Of a DNA stretch of 64,000 bases, positions 56,131 to 64,000 are shown one piece after another (the first letter of the stretch is position 1; each line of letters starts with the position of its first letter). The position numbers and the translations under genes were made by a program. Source of the DNA: DATLGB01 sp038232275 (GTDB lineage: Bacteria > Actinomycetota > Thermoleophilia > Solirubrobacterales > Solirubrobacteraceae); assembly GCA_038232275.1 (NCBI GenBank), contig JBBSIC010000009.1, positions 13,614-77,613 on the forward strand, in the 5' to 3' direction. The notes beneath the pieces were generated by a model that saw only the letters and a program-made list of their open reading frames with translations, was not told where the DNA came from and did not search any database.

Positions 56131-59100
56131 GTGACGTCCGACACCCTGATCCGGCAGGCTGCTCCGCGCCGCGCCTTGCGCGAGGTCTCGCTCGACGACC
56201 GCTACCTGCTCGACGAGGGGCTCGTCTATCTCTCCGGCGTCCAGGCGCTGGTGCGCGTGGCGCTCGACCAGATGCGCGCCGACCGCCTCGCCGGCCTGAA
56301 GACCGCCACGATGATCTCGGGCTACCAGGGATCGCCGCTCGGCGGCTACGACAAGGAGCTCGAGCGCATCGCGTCCCTGTGCGCGGAGGCCGGCATCCAC
56401 CACCAGCCCGCGCTCAACGAGGAGCTCGGCGCGACCGCCGTCTGGGGCTCGCAGCTCGCGACCGCCCTCCCTCACCCGGCCGTCGAAGGCGTCGTCGGCT
56501 GGTGGTACGGCAAGGCCCCCGGCCTGGATCGGTCCGGCGACGCGCTGCGCCACGGCAACCACGTCGGCGCGAGCCCGAAGGGCGGCATGGTCGCGCTCGC
56601 CGGCGACGATCCGGCCTCGAAGTCCTCCACGCTGCCCTCCGCATCCGAGACGCTGTTCGCCGCGCTCTCCATGCCCGTCCTGTACCCCGGCAGCGTGCAG
56701 GAGGCGCTCGACCTCGGCCGCCACGCCGTCGCGCTCTCGCGCGCGTCCGGCCTGTGGACCGGCTTGAAGATCGTCACGGGCGTCGCCGACGCCGCCGGTA
56801 CCGCCCACGTCGGCCTGGACCGCGTCCGCCCGGTGCTGCCGATCGTCGAGTACGAGGGCGGCCCGTACGCGCACGTGCCGAGCGCGAACCTGCTCGCGCC
56901 CGATTCGGTGCAGATGGAGCGCACGCTTCAGGGGCCGCGCCTGGAGCTCGCCCGCGAGTACGCGCGGCTGAACCGGCTCAACCGCGTCGTGATCGACAGC
57001 CCCGGCGCCACGCTGGGCATCGTCGCGGCCGGCACCGCCTACCACGACCTGCGCGAGGCGCTGCGCACGCTCGGCCTGGCGACAGACGCAGAGCTCGCCC
57101 GCGCCGGGCTGCGCGTGTTCCAGGTCCAGCTGCTGTGGCCGCTGGAGGCGTCCTCGCTGTGCGACTTCGCACGCGGGCTCGACGAGATCGTCGTCCTCGA
57201 GGAGAAGGGTCCGTTCCTCGCCACCGCAGTGCGCGACCTGCTCTACGATCTCCCCAGGCGCCCGCAGGTGACGGCCGGCCGCCACCCCGTGCTCGAGCCG
57301 GACGCGATCGCCCGGGTCGTCGGCGACCGGCTGATCGCGCGCGACGTCCGCCTCGAGTCCGTGACGGCGCGTTTGGCCTACCTCGACCGCGTCGCCCCCG
57401 CCGCCGTCGAGGGCTCCCCGCTGCGCACCCCGTTCTTCTGCTCCGGCTGCCCGCACAACAGCTCGACCGACGCGCCCGACGGCGCCTCCGTCGGCCTGGG
57501 CATCGGCTGCCACACGATGGTCCTGATCAACCAGCAGGGCAAGGGCCGCGTGACCGGCCTGACCCAGATGGGCGGCGAGGGCGCGCAGTGGATCGGCCAG
57601 GCGCCGTTCACTCACACCGGTCACATCTTCCAGAACCTCGGCGACGGCACCTTTCATCACTCGGGCTCGCTGGCCGTGCGCGCCGCGGTCGCCGCCGGGG
57701 TCAACATCACCTACAAGCTGCTCTACAACCAGACCGTCGCCATGACGGGCGGCCAGGACGTCGAGGGCGGCATGTCGGTCCCGGCGCTCACGCGCTGGCT
57801 CGAGCTCGAGGGCGTCAAGCGGATCGTCGTCACCTCCGACGAGCCCGAGCGCTACGACGGCGTGTCGCTGTCTGAAATCGCCGAGCTCCGCGGACGCAAG
57901 GAGTCGATGCGCTCCCAGAAGGAGCTCTCCAAGGTCGAGGGCGTGACGGTCCTGATCCATGACCAGATGTGCGCGACGGAGAAGCGGCGCGCGGTCAAGC
58001 GCGGCAAGCTGCCCAAGCCGGCCCGGCGCGTGGCGATCAACGAGCGCGTGTGCGAGGGCTGCGGCGACTGCGGCGCGAAGTCCAAGTGCCTCTCGGTCCT
58101 GCCCGTCGAGACGGAGTTCGGCCGCAAGACGCAGATCCACCAGGCCTCCTGCAACAACGACCTGACGTGTCTGGAGGGCGATTGCCCCTCCTTTCTCGAG
58201 ATCGTGCCCGGCAAGCGCGTCAAGCCCGACGTTCCGGCCCCCCCCGCCGACCTGCCCGACCCCGTGGTCGCCCCGGGCGAGCGCAACATCCGCATGATCG
58301 GGATCGGCGGCACGGGCGTCGTGACGATCGCGCAGATCGTGGGCGTGGCCGCGCTGATGGACGGCAAGCAGGTGCTCGGCCTCGACCAGACCGGGCTCGC
58401 GCAGAAGGGCGGTCCGGTGGTCTCTGACCTGCGCATCCTCGAGCACGAGGACGCGGGCTCAAACCGCGCGGTCGCGGGCGGCGTCGACGCCTACCTCGGC
58501 TTCGACCTGCTTGGCGCGACCTCGCCGGCCAACCTCTTCAGCGCCGACCCGCAGCGCACGGTCGCCGTGGTCTCCACGCACCGGACGGCGACCGGCAACA
58601 TGATCGTCGACCCGACCGTGAACTTCGCGGCCCTGTCGGACTCGATCGACGTGATCAACCGGCACACGCGGCGCTCTGACAACGTGTTCGTGGACGCGCA
58701 GGCGCTCAGCGAGTCGCTCTTCGGCGACCACATGCCGTCCAACTCGCTGCTGCTCGGCGCGGCCTGGCAGCGCGGCCTGATCCCCATCTCGCTGGCCGCG
58801 ATCGAGGCCGCGATCCGCCTCAACGGCGCGTCCGTCGACGCGACGATCGCCGCCTTCCACTGGGGCCGCGCGACCATCGCCGCGCCCGACGCGGTCGAGG
58901 CCGCGATGGCGCCGGCCGCCGAGCCCGCCGAGCTCGACGAGCAGGCGCGCACCATCGTCGCCGGCGTCGGCGCGCCGGCCGGCTCCGAGCTCGAGCGCCT
59001 GCTGGAGGCGCGTGTGCCCGAGCTGATCGCCTACCAGAGCGACGAGTACGCGCTCGAGTACGCCGGCTACGTGCGGCAGGTGCTCGGCCGCGAGACCGGC

Positions 59101-59634
59101 GGCCGCACTGCCCTGGCCGAGGCCGTGGCGCGCCACCTCTTCAAGCTGATGGCCTACAAGGACGAGTACGAGGTCGCCCGATTGCATCTGGACCCCGTCG
59201 AGCGCGCCCGCCTGGAGGCCGAGTTCGGCGAGGGCGCCCGCATCTCCTACCGGCTGCACCCGCCGGCGCTGCGGGCCATGGGAATGGACTCGAAGATCAC
59301 GCTCGGCCCGTGGTTCGACGGCGGCTTCCGCGCCCTGCGGGCCATGCGCAAGCTGCGCGGGACAAAGCTCGACCCGTTCGGCCGCGGGGAGGTCCGCCGC
59401 ATCGAGCGCGCCCTGCCCGGCGCCTACCGCGCGGTCGTCGACCGCGGCCTGGAGCACGCCGGCGCCGCCCCCTACGAGACGCTCCTCGAGCTCTGCGAGC
59501 TGCCGGACATCATCCGCGGCTACGAGGAGATCAAGCTGGGAAACGTCGAGCGCTTCCACGCCGAGGCCGCCGCGCTGCTCGAGCGCCTCGGAGCGGCGCC
59601 GGCCCCACCGCTCACCGCGGGCAAGCGCCGATAG
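56131..59634 (+). CDS. Indolepyruvate ferredoxin oxidoreductase, fused alpha-beta form
   Basis: A 1167-residue 2-oxoacid:ferredoxin oxidoreductase that decarboxylates aryl-pyruvates (or branched 2-oxoacids) to acyl-CoA. Domain order: POR-N-like (about 20-230, GYQGSPLGGYDKELER), TPP-binding (about 430-620, FCSGCPHNSSTDAP with C437/C440, then GIGCHTMV), a ferredoxin-like cluster (C641, C644, C647, C653), the gamma/catalytic POR domain (about 720-910, IGIGGTGVVTIAQIVG), and a C-terminal DUF6537-like region (about 940-1140). The start is GTG 56131 (box TACCTT 8 bases upstream); ATG 56098 would add 11 residues. Probably controlled by the GntR gene before it. Confidence 0.93.
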   Translation: MTSDTLIRQAAPRRALREVSLDDRYLLDEGLVYLSGVQALVRVALDQMRADRLAGLKTATMISGYQGSPLGGYDKELERIASLCAEAGIHHQPALNEELGATAVWGSQLATALPHPAVEGVVGWWYGKAPGLDRSGDALRHGNHVGASPKGGMVALAGDDPASKSSTLPSASETLFAALSMPVLYPGSVQEALDLGRHAVALSRASGLWTGLKIVTGVADAAGTAHVGLDRVRPVLPIVEYEGGPYAHVPSANLLAPDSVQMERTLQGPRLELAREYARLNRLNRVVIDSPGATLGIVAAGTAYHDLREALRTLGLATDAELARAGLRVFQVQLLWPLEASSLCDFARGLDEIVVLEEKGPFLATAVRDLLYDLPRRPQVTAGRHPVLEPDAIARVVGDRLIARDVRLESVTARLAYLDRVAPAAVEGSPLRTPFFCSGCPHNSSTDAPDGASVGLGIGCHTMVLINQQGKGRVTGLTQMGGEGAQWIGQAPFTHTGHIFQNLGDGTFHHSGSLAVRAAVAAGVNITYKLLYNQTVAMTGGQDVEGGMSVPALTRWLELEGVKRIVVTSDEPERYDGVSLSEIAELRGRKESMRSQKELSKVEGVTVLIHDQMCATEKRRAVKRGKLPKPARRVAINERVCEGCGDCGAKSKCLSVLPVETEFGRKTQIHQASCNNDLTCLEGDCPSFLEIVPGKRVKPDVPAPPADLPDPVVAPGERNIRMIGIGGTGVVTIAQIVGVAALMDGKQVLGLDQTGLAQKGGPVVSDLRILEHEDAGSNRAVAGGVDAYLGFDLLGATSPANLFSADPQRTVAVVSTHRTATGNMIVDPTVNFAALSDSIDVINRHTRRSDNVFVDAQALSESLFGDHMPSNSLLLGAAWQRGLIPISLAAIEAAIRLNGASVDATIAAFHWGRATIAAPDAVEAAMAPAAEPAELDEQARTIVAGVGAPAGSELERLLEARVPELIAYQSDEYALEYAGYVRQVLGRETGGRTALAEAVARHLFKLMAYKDEYEVARLHLDPVERARLEAEFGEGARISYRLHPPALRAMGMDSKITLGPWFDGGFRALRAMRKLRGTKLDPFGRGEVRRIERALPGAYRAVVDRGLEHAGAAPYETLLELCELPDIIRGYEEIKLGNVERFHAEAAALLERLGAAPAPPLTAGKRR

Positions 59635-59640
59635 CCCTCG

Positions 59641-60534
59641 TCAGAAGATCACGATCAGCACGATCAGGAACATGAAGGCGATCAGCCCGGCGAGGACGAA
59701 CACCATCGCGCTGTCCTGCGGCTCGGGCGCCGGCGGGCGAAAATTCTGCATGACCGGCGCGCGGCGGGACACGGGCGCGGCGAGCGGCCGCTGCTGGTAG
59801 GAGGACTCGTGGCTTGACCCGTAGGAGGCCCGGCCGGCGGACAGGCGAGCCACGACCTCCTCGGCGGCGCGGCGCTCGCGGGCGAGCCGCTCACGGACGT
59901 CCTCCAGCGCGGCGCGCTCCGCGCGCAGCGACTCGAGCAGCGCCTCGGGGCCAGCCGGATCAGCGGCTGCAAGCGGACGGCGCTGCGACACGGCCGGTGG
60001 GGGTGCCGCGGCCGGGACCGGCGTGATCGGCGACGGTGCCGGTACCGCCGCCGGGACCGGCGTGACCCGCGGCGCCGCCGACGGCCGCTGTGGCGGGGCC
60101 TCGCGCCGCGGCGTCTGCGGCAGCGGCTTCGGGGTCTCACGCCTCGCAGCGGAGGGCGGCGCATACACGATCGGGGCCTGGACGACCGGCGGACGCACGA
60201 TCGGTGCGCGCTCCGTCCGCTTCGGGGGGCCCTGCCCGGTGTCGGGAGCCGGGAGTGGAAGCTCCCGGCCCGCGACCTTGAGCGCGGCGGCGATGCCGGG
60301 GTCCGGGGCGTGCGAGCACGTGAAGCGCGCCGTCCACCGACCCCTGGAGGAGGCGGTCATGCCGTCCTGCGCGCCGAGGTTGCGCCGGCGCCCGTCGACG
60401 TTGACGAGCAACCGGACGCGGCCGAGCGCCTCGACGCCGTCGCCGCTCCAGCGGCCGCGCAGCTCGAAGACCCCGGCGGCCCAGGAGAAGTGCTCGGCCT
60501 GGAAGCGAATGCTGGTCGTGGGAGCCTGCGCCAT
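59641..60534 (-). CDS. Tail-anchored, proline-rich coiled-coil protein of unknown function
   Basis: A 297-residue protein with an N-terminal beta-rich domain of about 85 residues (FQAEHFSWAAGVFELRGRW, VRLLVNVDGRRRNLGAQDG), a long proline/alanine linker (about 90-185), a short coiled coil (about 190-225, LLESLRAERAALEDVRERLA), and a single C-terminal TM helix (MVFVLAGLIAFMFLIVLIVI) that ends the protein. This is a tail-anchored layout, rare in bacteria. No family is recognised. ATG 60534 has TAGATT 8 bases upstream. It is convergent with the oxidoreductase gene (6-base gap). Confidence 0.82.
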   Translation of the reverse strand: MAQAPTTSIRFQAEHFSWAAGVFELRGRWSGDGVEALGRVRLLVNVDGRRRNLGAQDGMTASSRGRWTARFTCSHAPDPGIAAALKVAGRELPLPAPDTGQGPPKRTERAPIVRPPVVQAPIVYAPPSAARRETPKPLPQTPRREAPPQRPSAAPRVTPVPAAVPAPSPITPVPAAAPPPAVSQRRPLAAADPAGPEALLESLRAERAALEDVRERLARERRAAEEVVARLSAGRASYGSSHESSYQQRPLAAPVSRRAPVMQNFRPPAPEPQDSAMVFVLAGLIAFMFLIVLIVIF

Positions 60535-60542
60535 CGGGTCGT

Positions 60543-60548
60543 AATCTA
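60543..60548 (-). promoter_or_regulatory. -10 hexamer TAGATT of the tail-anchored protein gene
   Basis: TAGATT on the minus strand, 8 bases before ATG 60534. It overlaps the last codons of the hexosaminidase gene, whose stop is at 60546. Confidence 0.45.
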
Positions 60549-61706
60549 CCGCCGCGGCAGGTCGTGCTGCAACGCCAGGACCCGGGCGGCGGCGTGCGTC
60601 AGCCGGGCGCGGAACGCCGGGCGGCGGCGCGCCTCGGCGACGAGGGCGCGGACGACGCGCAGGTGGCTGCCCTGTCCTGTGGTCAACACGAGGTCGATGC
60701 CCGCGCGCAGCGAGCGCACGGCAGCGGTCCCGACCGACATGCGGCTGCGCACGGCGTAGGCCTCGATCGAGTCCGTCATCGCGACGCCCCGGAACCCGAG
60801 CCTGTGCTTGAGCAGGTCGGTCACGATGGCCTGCGACTGCGATGCGATCGCGTGGCGGTCGAGGCTCGGGTACAGCGCGTGCGAGACCATGACCGCCGGC
60901 GCCCCGGCCGCGATCGCCGCACGGAACGGAGGGAGGTCGCTGCGCCCGATGACCCCTGCGGGGCGGCGGATCGTCACGCGCGCCTTGTCCGTGTTGGCGC
61001 CGGCGGCGCCGAGGCCCGGGACGTGCTTGATCGCCGGCCGGACGCCCGTCCTGCGGTAGCCGCGCACCGCGGCGGCGACGATGCGCGCCACCCTCGCCGT
61101 GGTCCCAGGGAAGGCGCGGGCGCGCATCAGCGTGCCCGGGCCGGAGCGGTCGGCGACTGGCGCGAGATTGAGGTTGACGCCCGCCCGGCGCAGGTCCCGC
61201 GCGGCCGCGCGCGCCGCGCGCCGGGCCGCCTCGCGCGTGGTGGTCGCCGACTGCGATGCGGCGGGCGAGCCCCAGCCGAGGATGCGGACCGCGCCGCCCT
61301 CCTGGTCGGTGCAGATGATCGCCCGGCCGTGCGCGGCCCACTGCAGGCTGCGCGTGAGCGCCCGTGTGGCGAGGGGGGACGTGGCGTTGTCGCGGAACAG
61401 GATCACGCCGGCCGCGCGACCGTCGCGCAGTGCCCGGCCCACGTAGGCGGGCGCCGGGTTGCCCTCGAAGCGCAGGATCACGGCATGGCCGGCGAGCTGG
61501 GTCAGCGACAGCTTCCTCGCGGCCGCCAGGTAGCGGTCCTCGACCGTCCGGACCGGGGCCGGGCGGGCCGGCGCGGCCGTGATGACGGGCTGCGGCGCGC
61601 GCCGGTGCGGCGCCGGCTGGGGCGGTGGCGCGGGCTCGCGCTGGCCCACGGCGATCCCCGTCATGAGCGCGACGAGGGCGACGGCGATGAGTGCGAGGCG
61701 CGGCAC
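60546..61706 (-). CDS. Glycoside hydrolase family 3, NagZ-like beta-N-acetylhexosaminidase
   Basis: A 386-residue GH3 enzyme that trims GlcNAc from peptidoglycan fragments. The N-terminus VPRLALIAVALVALMTGIAVG is a signal peptide or anchor, followed by a proline-rich stretch, so it is probably exported or periplasmic-facing. The catalytic barrel has GVILFRDNATSP, TDQEGGAVRIL, NLNLAPVADR and AIKHVPGLGAAGANTDKA (in place of the usual KHFPGHG), with the nucleophile Asp in MTDSIEAYAV. The GTG start at 61706 was chosen at the start of the signal peptide. Divergent from the FrnE-like gene across 18 bases. Confidence 0.88.
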   Translation of the reverse strand: MPRLALIAVALVALMTGIAVGQREPAPPPQPAPHRRAPQPVITAAPARPAPVRTVEDRYLAAARKLSLTQLAGHAVILRFEGNPAPAYVGRALRDGRAAGVILFRDNATSPLATRALTRSLQWAAHGRAIICTDQEGGAVRILGWGSPAASQSATTTREAARRAARAAARDLRRAGVNLNLAPVADRSGPGTLMRARAFPGTTARVARIVAAAVRGYRRTGVRPAIKHVPGLGAAGANTDKARVTIRRPAGVIGRSDLPPFRAAIAAGAPAVMVSHALYPSLDRHAIASQSQAIVTDLLKHRLGFRGVAMTDSIEAYAVRSRMSVGTAAVRSLRAGIDLVLTTGQGSHLRVVRALVAEARRRPAFRARLTHAAARVLALQHDLPRR

Positions 61707-61724
61707 GCGGGGATTGTCCCGCTC

Positions 61725-62573
61725 ATGGCCGACGTGCGCATCACCGACTTCACCGACCCCGGCTGCCCGTGGGCGTTCAGCGCCGAGCCGTTCCGGCGCC
61801 GGCTGGACTGGCTGTACGGCGATCGCGTCGAATGGCGCCCACGCCTGGTCGTGCTCGCCGAGGACCCGGCGGAGTACGAGGACAAGGACTTCACCGTCGA
61901 GCGCCAGACGGCCGCCTTCCGCCGGATCGCGCACGATCACGGCATGCCGATCGACACGAGCGTGCGGCCGCGCATGGCCGCGACCGCGCCCGCCTGCCGC
62001 GCCGTCGTCGCGGCGCGCCTGCACGACCCCGGGCACGAGCAGGGCCTGCTGCGCTGCCTGCGCGTGCAGCACTTCTCCGGCGGCCTGCTCGACGATTCGC
62101 ACACGCTCGACCTCGCCGCGCAGGACGCCGGCGTGGATCCGCGGCGGCTCAGCGACTGGATGGCCGACGACGCCGTGGAGACCGCGCTGCGACAGGACAT
62201 GGCCGCGGCCCGGCGGCCGTCGGCTGCCGCCCGCGTCCTCGACGCCCGCCTCGCCAACTGGTCCGGCGGGCGGCGCTACACCTGCCCGTCCTACGAGATC
62301 ACGCGCCTGACCGACGGCGTGACGATCTCCGTGCCCGGCTTCCAGCCCTTCGCCGCCTACGACGTCGTGCTGGCGAACCTCGTCCCCGGCGTGGACCGGC
62401 GCGCCGCGCCCGAGGCCGTCGAGGAGGTCCTGGCCTGGGCCGGTACGCCGCTGGCGACCGCCGAGGTCGCCACGGTCTGCGAGATCTCCCGCGACGAGGC
62501 CCGGGAGAGCCTCGGCCGCGTCGCGCAGGAACGCCACGTCGGCGCCGACGGCTACTGGACGCTCAGCGGATAG
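61725..62573 (+). CDS. DsbA-family protein, FrnE-like
   Basis: A 282-residue thioredoxin-fold protein: the active-site region DFTDPGCPWAFSAEPFRRRL has a CP motif but only one cysteine (GCPW), typical of the FrnE/2-hydroxychromene-isomerase-like group rather than true DsbA. The all-helical insertion (about 70-200) and AAAPACRAVVAARLHD-type segment fit. The last 50 residues (AEVATVCEISRDEARESLGR) look like an added winged-helix-like tail. Cytoplasmic. ATG 61725 has GATTGT 7 bases upstream. Function is probably redox/oxidoreductase, not proven. Confidence 0.82.
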   Translation: MADVRITDFTDPGCPWAFSAEPFRRRLDWLYGDRVEWRPRLVVLAEDPAEYEDKDFTVERQTAAFRRIAHDHGMPIDTSVRPRMAATAPACRAVVAARLHDPGHEQGLLRCLRVQHFSGGLLDDSHTLDLAAQDAGVDPRRLSDWMADDAVETALRQDMAAARRPSAAARVLDARLANWSGGRRYTCPSYEITRLTDGVTISVPGFQPFAAYDVVLANLVPGVDRRAAPEAVEEVLAWAGTPLATAEVATVCEISRDEARESLGRVAQERHVGADGYWTLSG

Positions 62574-62583
62574 AGGTTTCCCA

Positions 62584-63407
62584 TTGCGCTTCGGACTGAG
62601 CATCTTCGCCACCGACACCACGATGCCGCCGGGAGACCTCGGCCGGCTCGCCGAGCAGCGCGGCTTCGCCTCGCTGTTTCTGCCCGAGCACACCCACATC
62701 CCCGTCGACCATGCGCCCTACCCGGCCGGCGGCGAGCTTCCCGAGAAGTACAAGCGGTCGCTGGATCCGTTCGTCGCGCTCGCAGCGGTAGCCGGCGCGA
62801 CGACCACCCTGCGCCTCGGGTTCGGCATCTGCCTGCTCGTCCAGCGCGATCCGCTCATCACCGCCAAGGCCGTCGCCTCCCTGGACTGGATCTCGGGCGG
62901 GCGCGTCGACTTCGGCATCGGCGCCGGCTGGGACCGTCCCGAGATCGAGCATCACGGAACGCCCTTCGACCGCCGCTTCAAGGTCATGCGAGAGCGCACC
63001 GAGGCGATGCGGGCGCTGTGGACGCAGGAGGAGGCGTCCTTCGACGGCGAGTTCGTCTCCTTCGCCCCCTCATGGTCGTGGCCCAAGCCGGTCCAGGACC
63101 CCCTGCCGGTGTACATCGGCGGCAACCTCGACCAGTCCGTCGAGCGGGTCCTGCGCTACGGCGACCACTACCTGCCCAACCGCAAGAAGGGCCTCGCCGA
63201 GCGGATCGAGACGCTGCGCACCCGCGCCGAGGAGCGTGGGCGCCCCCGTCCGGACGTCACCTACTTCGGTGCGGTCGCCGATCCGGAAGAGATCGAGTTC
63301 CTCGCCTCCGCCGACGTCGACCAGGCGCTCATCATGCTCCCGACCGCCCCCGCCGGCGAAGTCGAGGAGGCAGTCGACCACGCTGCCGAGGTCGCCGCTC
63401 GGTTCCG

Positions 63408-63411
<4 letters not shown>
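62584..63411 (+). CDS. LLM-class F420-dependent oxidoreductase
   Basis: A 275-residue luciferase-like (beta/alpha)8 enzyme of the F420-dependent group: LRFGLSIFATDTTMPPGDL, FASLFLPEHTHIPV, LRLGFGICLLVQRDPLITAK, DWISGGRVDFGIGAGWDRPE, PVYIGGN. The match is to a probable F420-dependent subfamily common in actinobacteria. Substrate unknown. TTG 62584 is used as start with GAGG 8 bases upstream; no ATG or GTG fits before the first strand. Its stop overlaps the ATG of the next F420-type gene (ATGA), so the two are coexpressed. Confidence 0.9.
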
Positions 63412-63903
<492 letters not shown>

Positions 63904-63942
63904 CCTTTCATAGAGCCAAATCTGCGCTTCGCTGGCGATTTC

Positions 63943-63967
63943 TACTCTCTAGCGCTACTCTCTAGCG
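63943..63967. repeat. Short direct repeat downstream of the tRNA
   Basis: tactctctagcg occurs at 63943-63954 and 63956-63967 (period 13) in an AT-richer stretch just after the tRNA. Possibly part of an insertion or attachment scar; the window ends too soon to tell. Confidence 0.45.
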
Positions 63968-64000
63968 GTCGTGATCGTGTCCGCCGAAGCCCGGATCACC

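Noticed and set aside
63904..64000. tRNA-linked attachment site of an integrated element
   Set aside because: Only a short direct repeat is visible and no integrase lies within the window; the sequence ends too soon to judge.

Overview
The window is very GC-rich (roughly 73-75% by eye). Genes are dense, start codons are often GTG and sometimes TTG, and neighbouring genes are frequently coupled by 1-4 base ATGA/GTGA overlaps. F420-type enzymes, a DipZ-type thiol transporter, PdxS/PdxT and a fused SecDF fit an actinobacterium. The gene content and the style of the interspersed palindromes suggest Thermoleophilia/Solirubrobacterales (relatives of Conexibacter, Solirubrobacter or Patulibacter). 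That placement is inference; no rRNA is present to confirm it.

Region 1 (1-12.8 kb) is housekeeping. Reading the minus strand, yebC, ruvC-ruvA-ruvB, secDF and recJ keep the usual bacterial order, but the series is interrupted by plus-strand insertions (dipZ, an aldo/keto reductase), a GDSL hydrolase and a PAS/zinc-ribbon gene. yajC is missing from its usual place. An MMPL-transporter tail with a frameshift lies beside ruvC.

Region 2 (12.9-44.7 kb) is a large cell-surface polysaccharide locus. It holds two head-to-head paralogous acyltransferases, nine cytoplasmic-type glycosyltransferases (four GT4-like, five GT2-like), a GtrB-like GT2, a GT-C membrane transferase, a Wzx-type flippase, a cytidylyltransferase, phosphomannomutase, a UDP-galactopyranose-mutase-like flavoprotein, about nine SAM methyltransferases (one internally deleted), an RpiB-like isomerase, and a complete cysD-cysN-cysC set that makes PAPS. 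Two toxin-antitoxin modules (Xre-like/RES and AbrB/VapC) sit inside it and a third (Phd/VapC) flanks it. This is the pattern of a modular, recombining glycan island.

Region 3 (45.5-53.9 kb) holds proline catabolism as two separate genes, a frameshifted membrane-protein gene, a macrodomain-pdxT-pdxS operon, and then about 1.4 kb of debris. The debris contains a tyrosine-recombinase fragment, a gene broken by three frameshifts, another decayed ORF, and two loci of a palindromic repeat family. An RpiR regulator closes the region.

Region 4 (53.9-64 kb) carries rfbC, gluQ, a GntR/FCD regulator, a fused indolepyruvate:ferredoxin oxidoreductase, a predicted tail-anchored protein, a GH3 beta-N-acetylhexosaminidase, a FrnE-like DsbA protein, two F420-type enzymes and a CAU-anticodon tRNA whose 5' end overlaps the preceding stop codon.

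A theme across the whole window is that the first genes of transcription units have a TANNNT hexamer only 6-14 bases before the start codon and usually no Shine-Dalgarno. This implies widespread leaderless transcription, and it was used here to choose several starts. At some divergent pairs the two -10 boxes share the same TA base pairs. No CRISPR array, rRNA, intact insertion sequence or prophage was seen.
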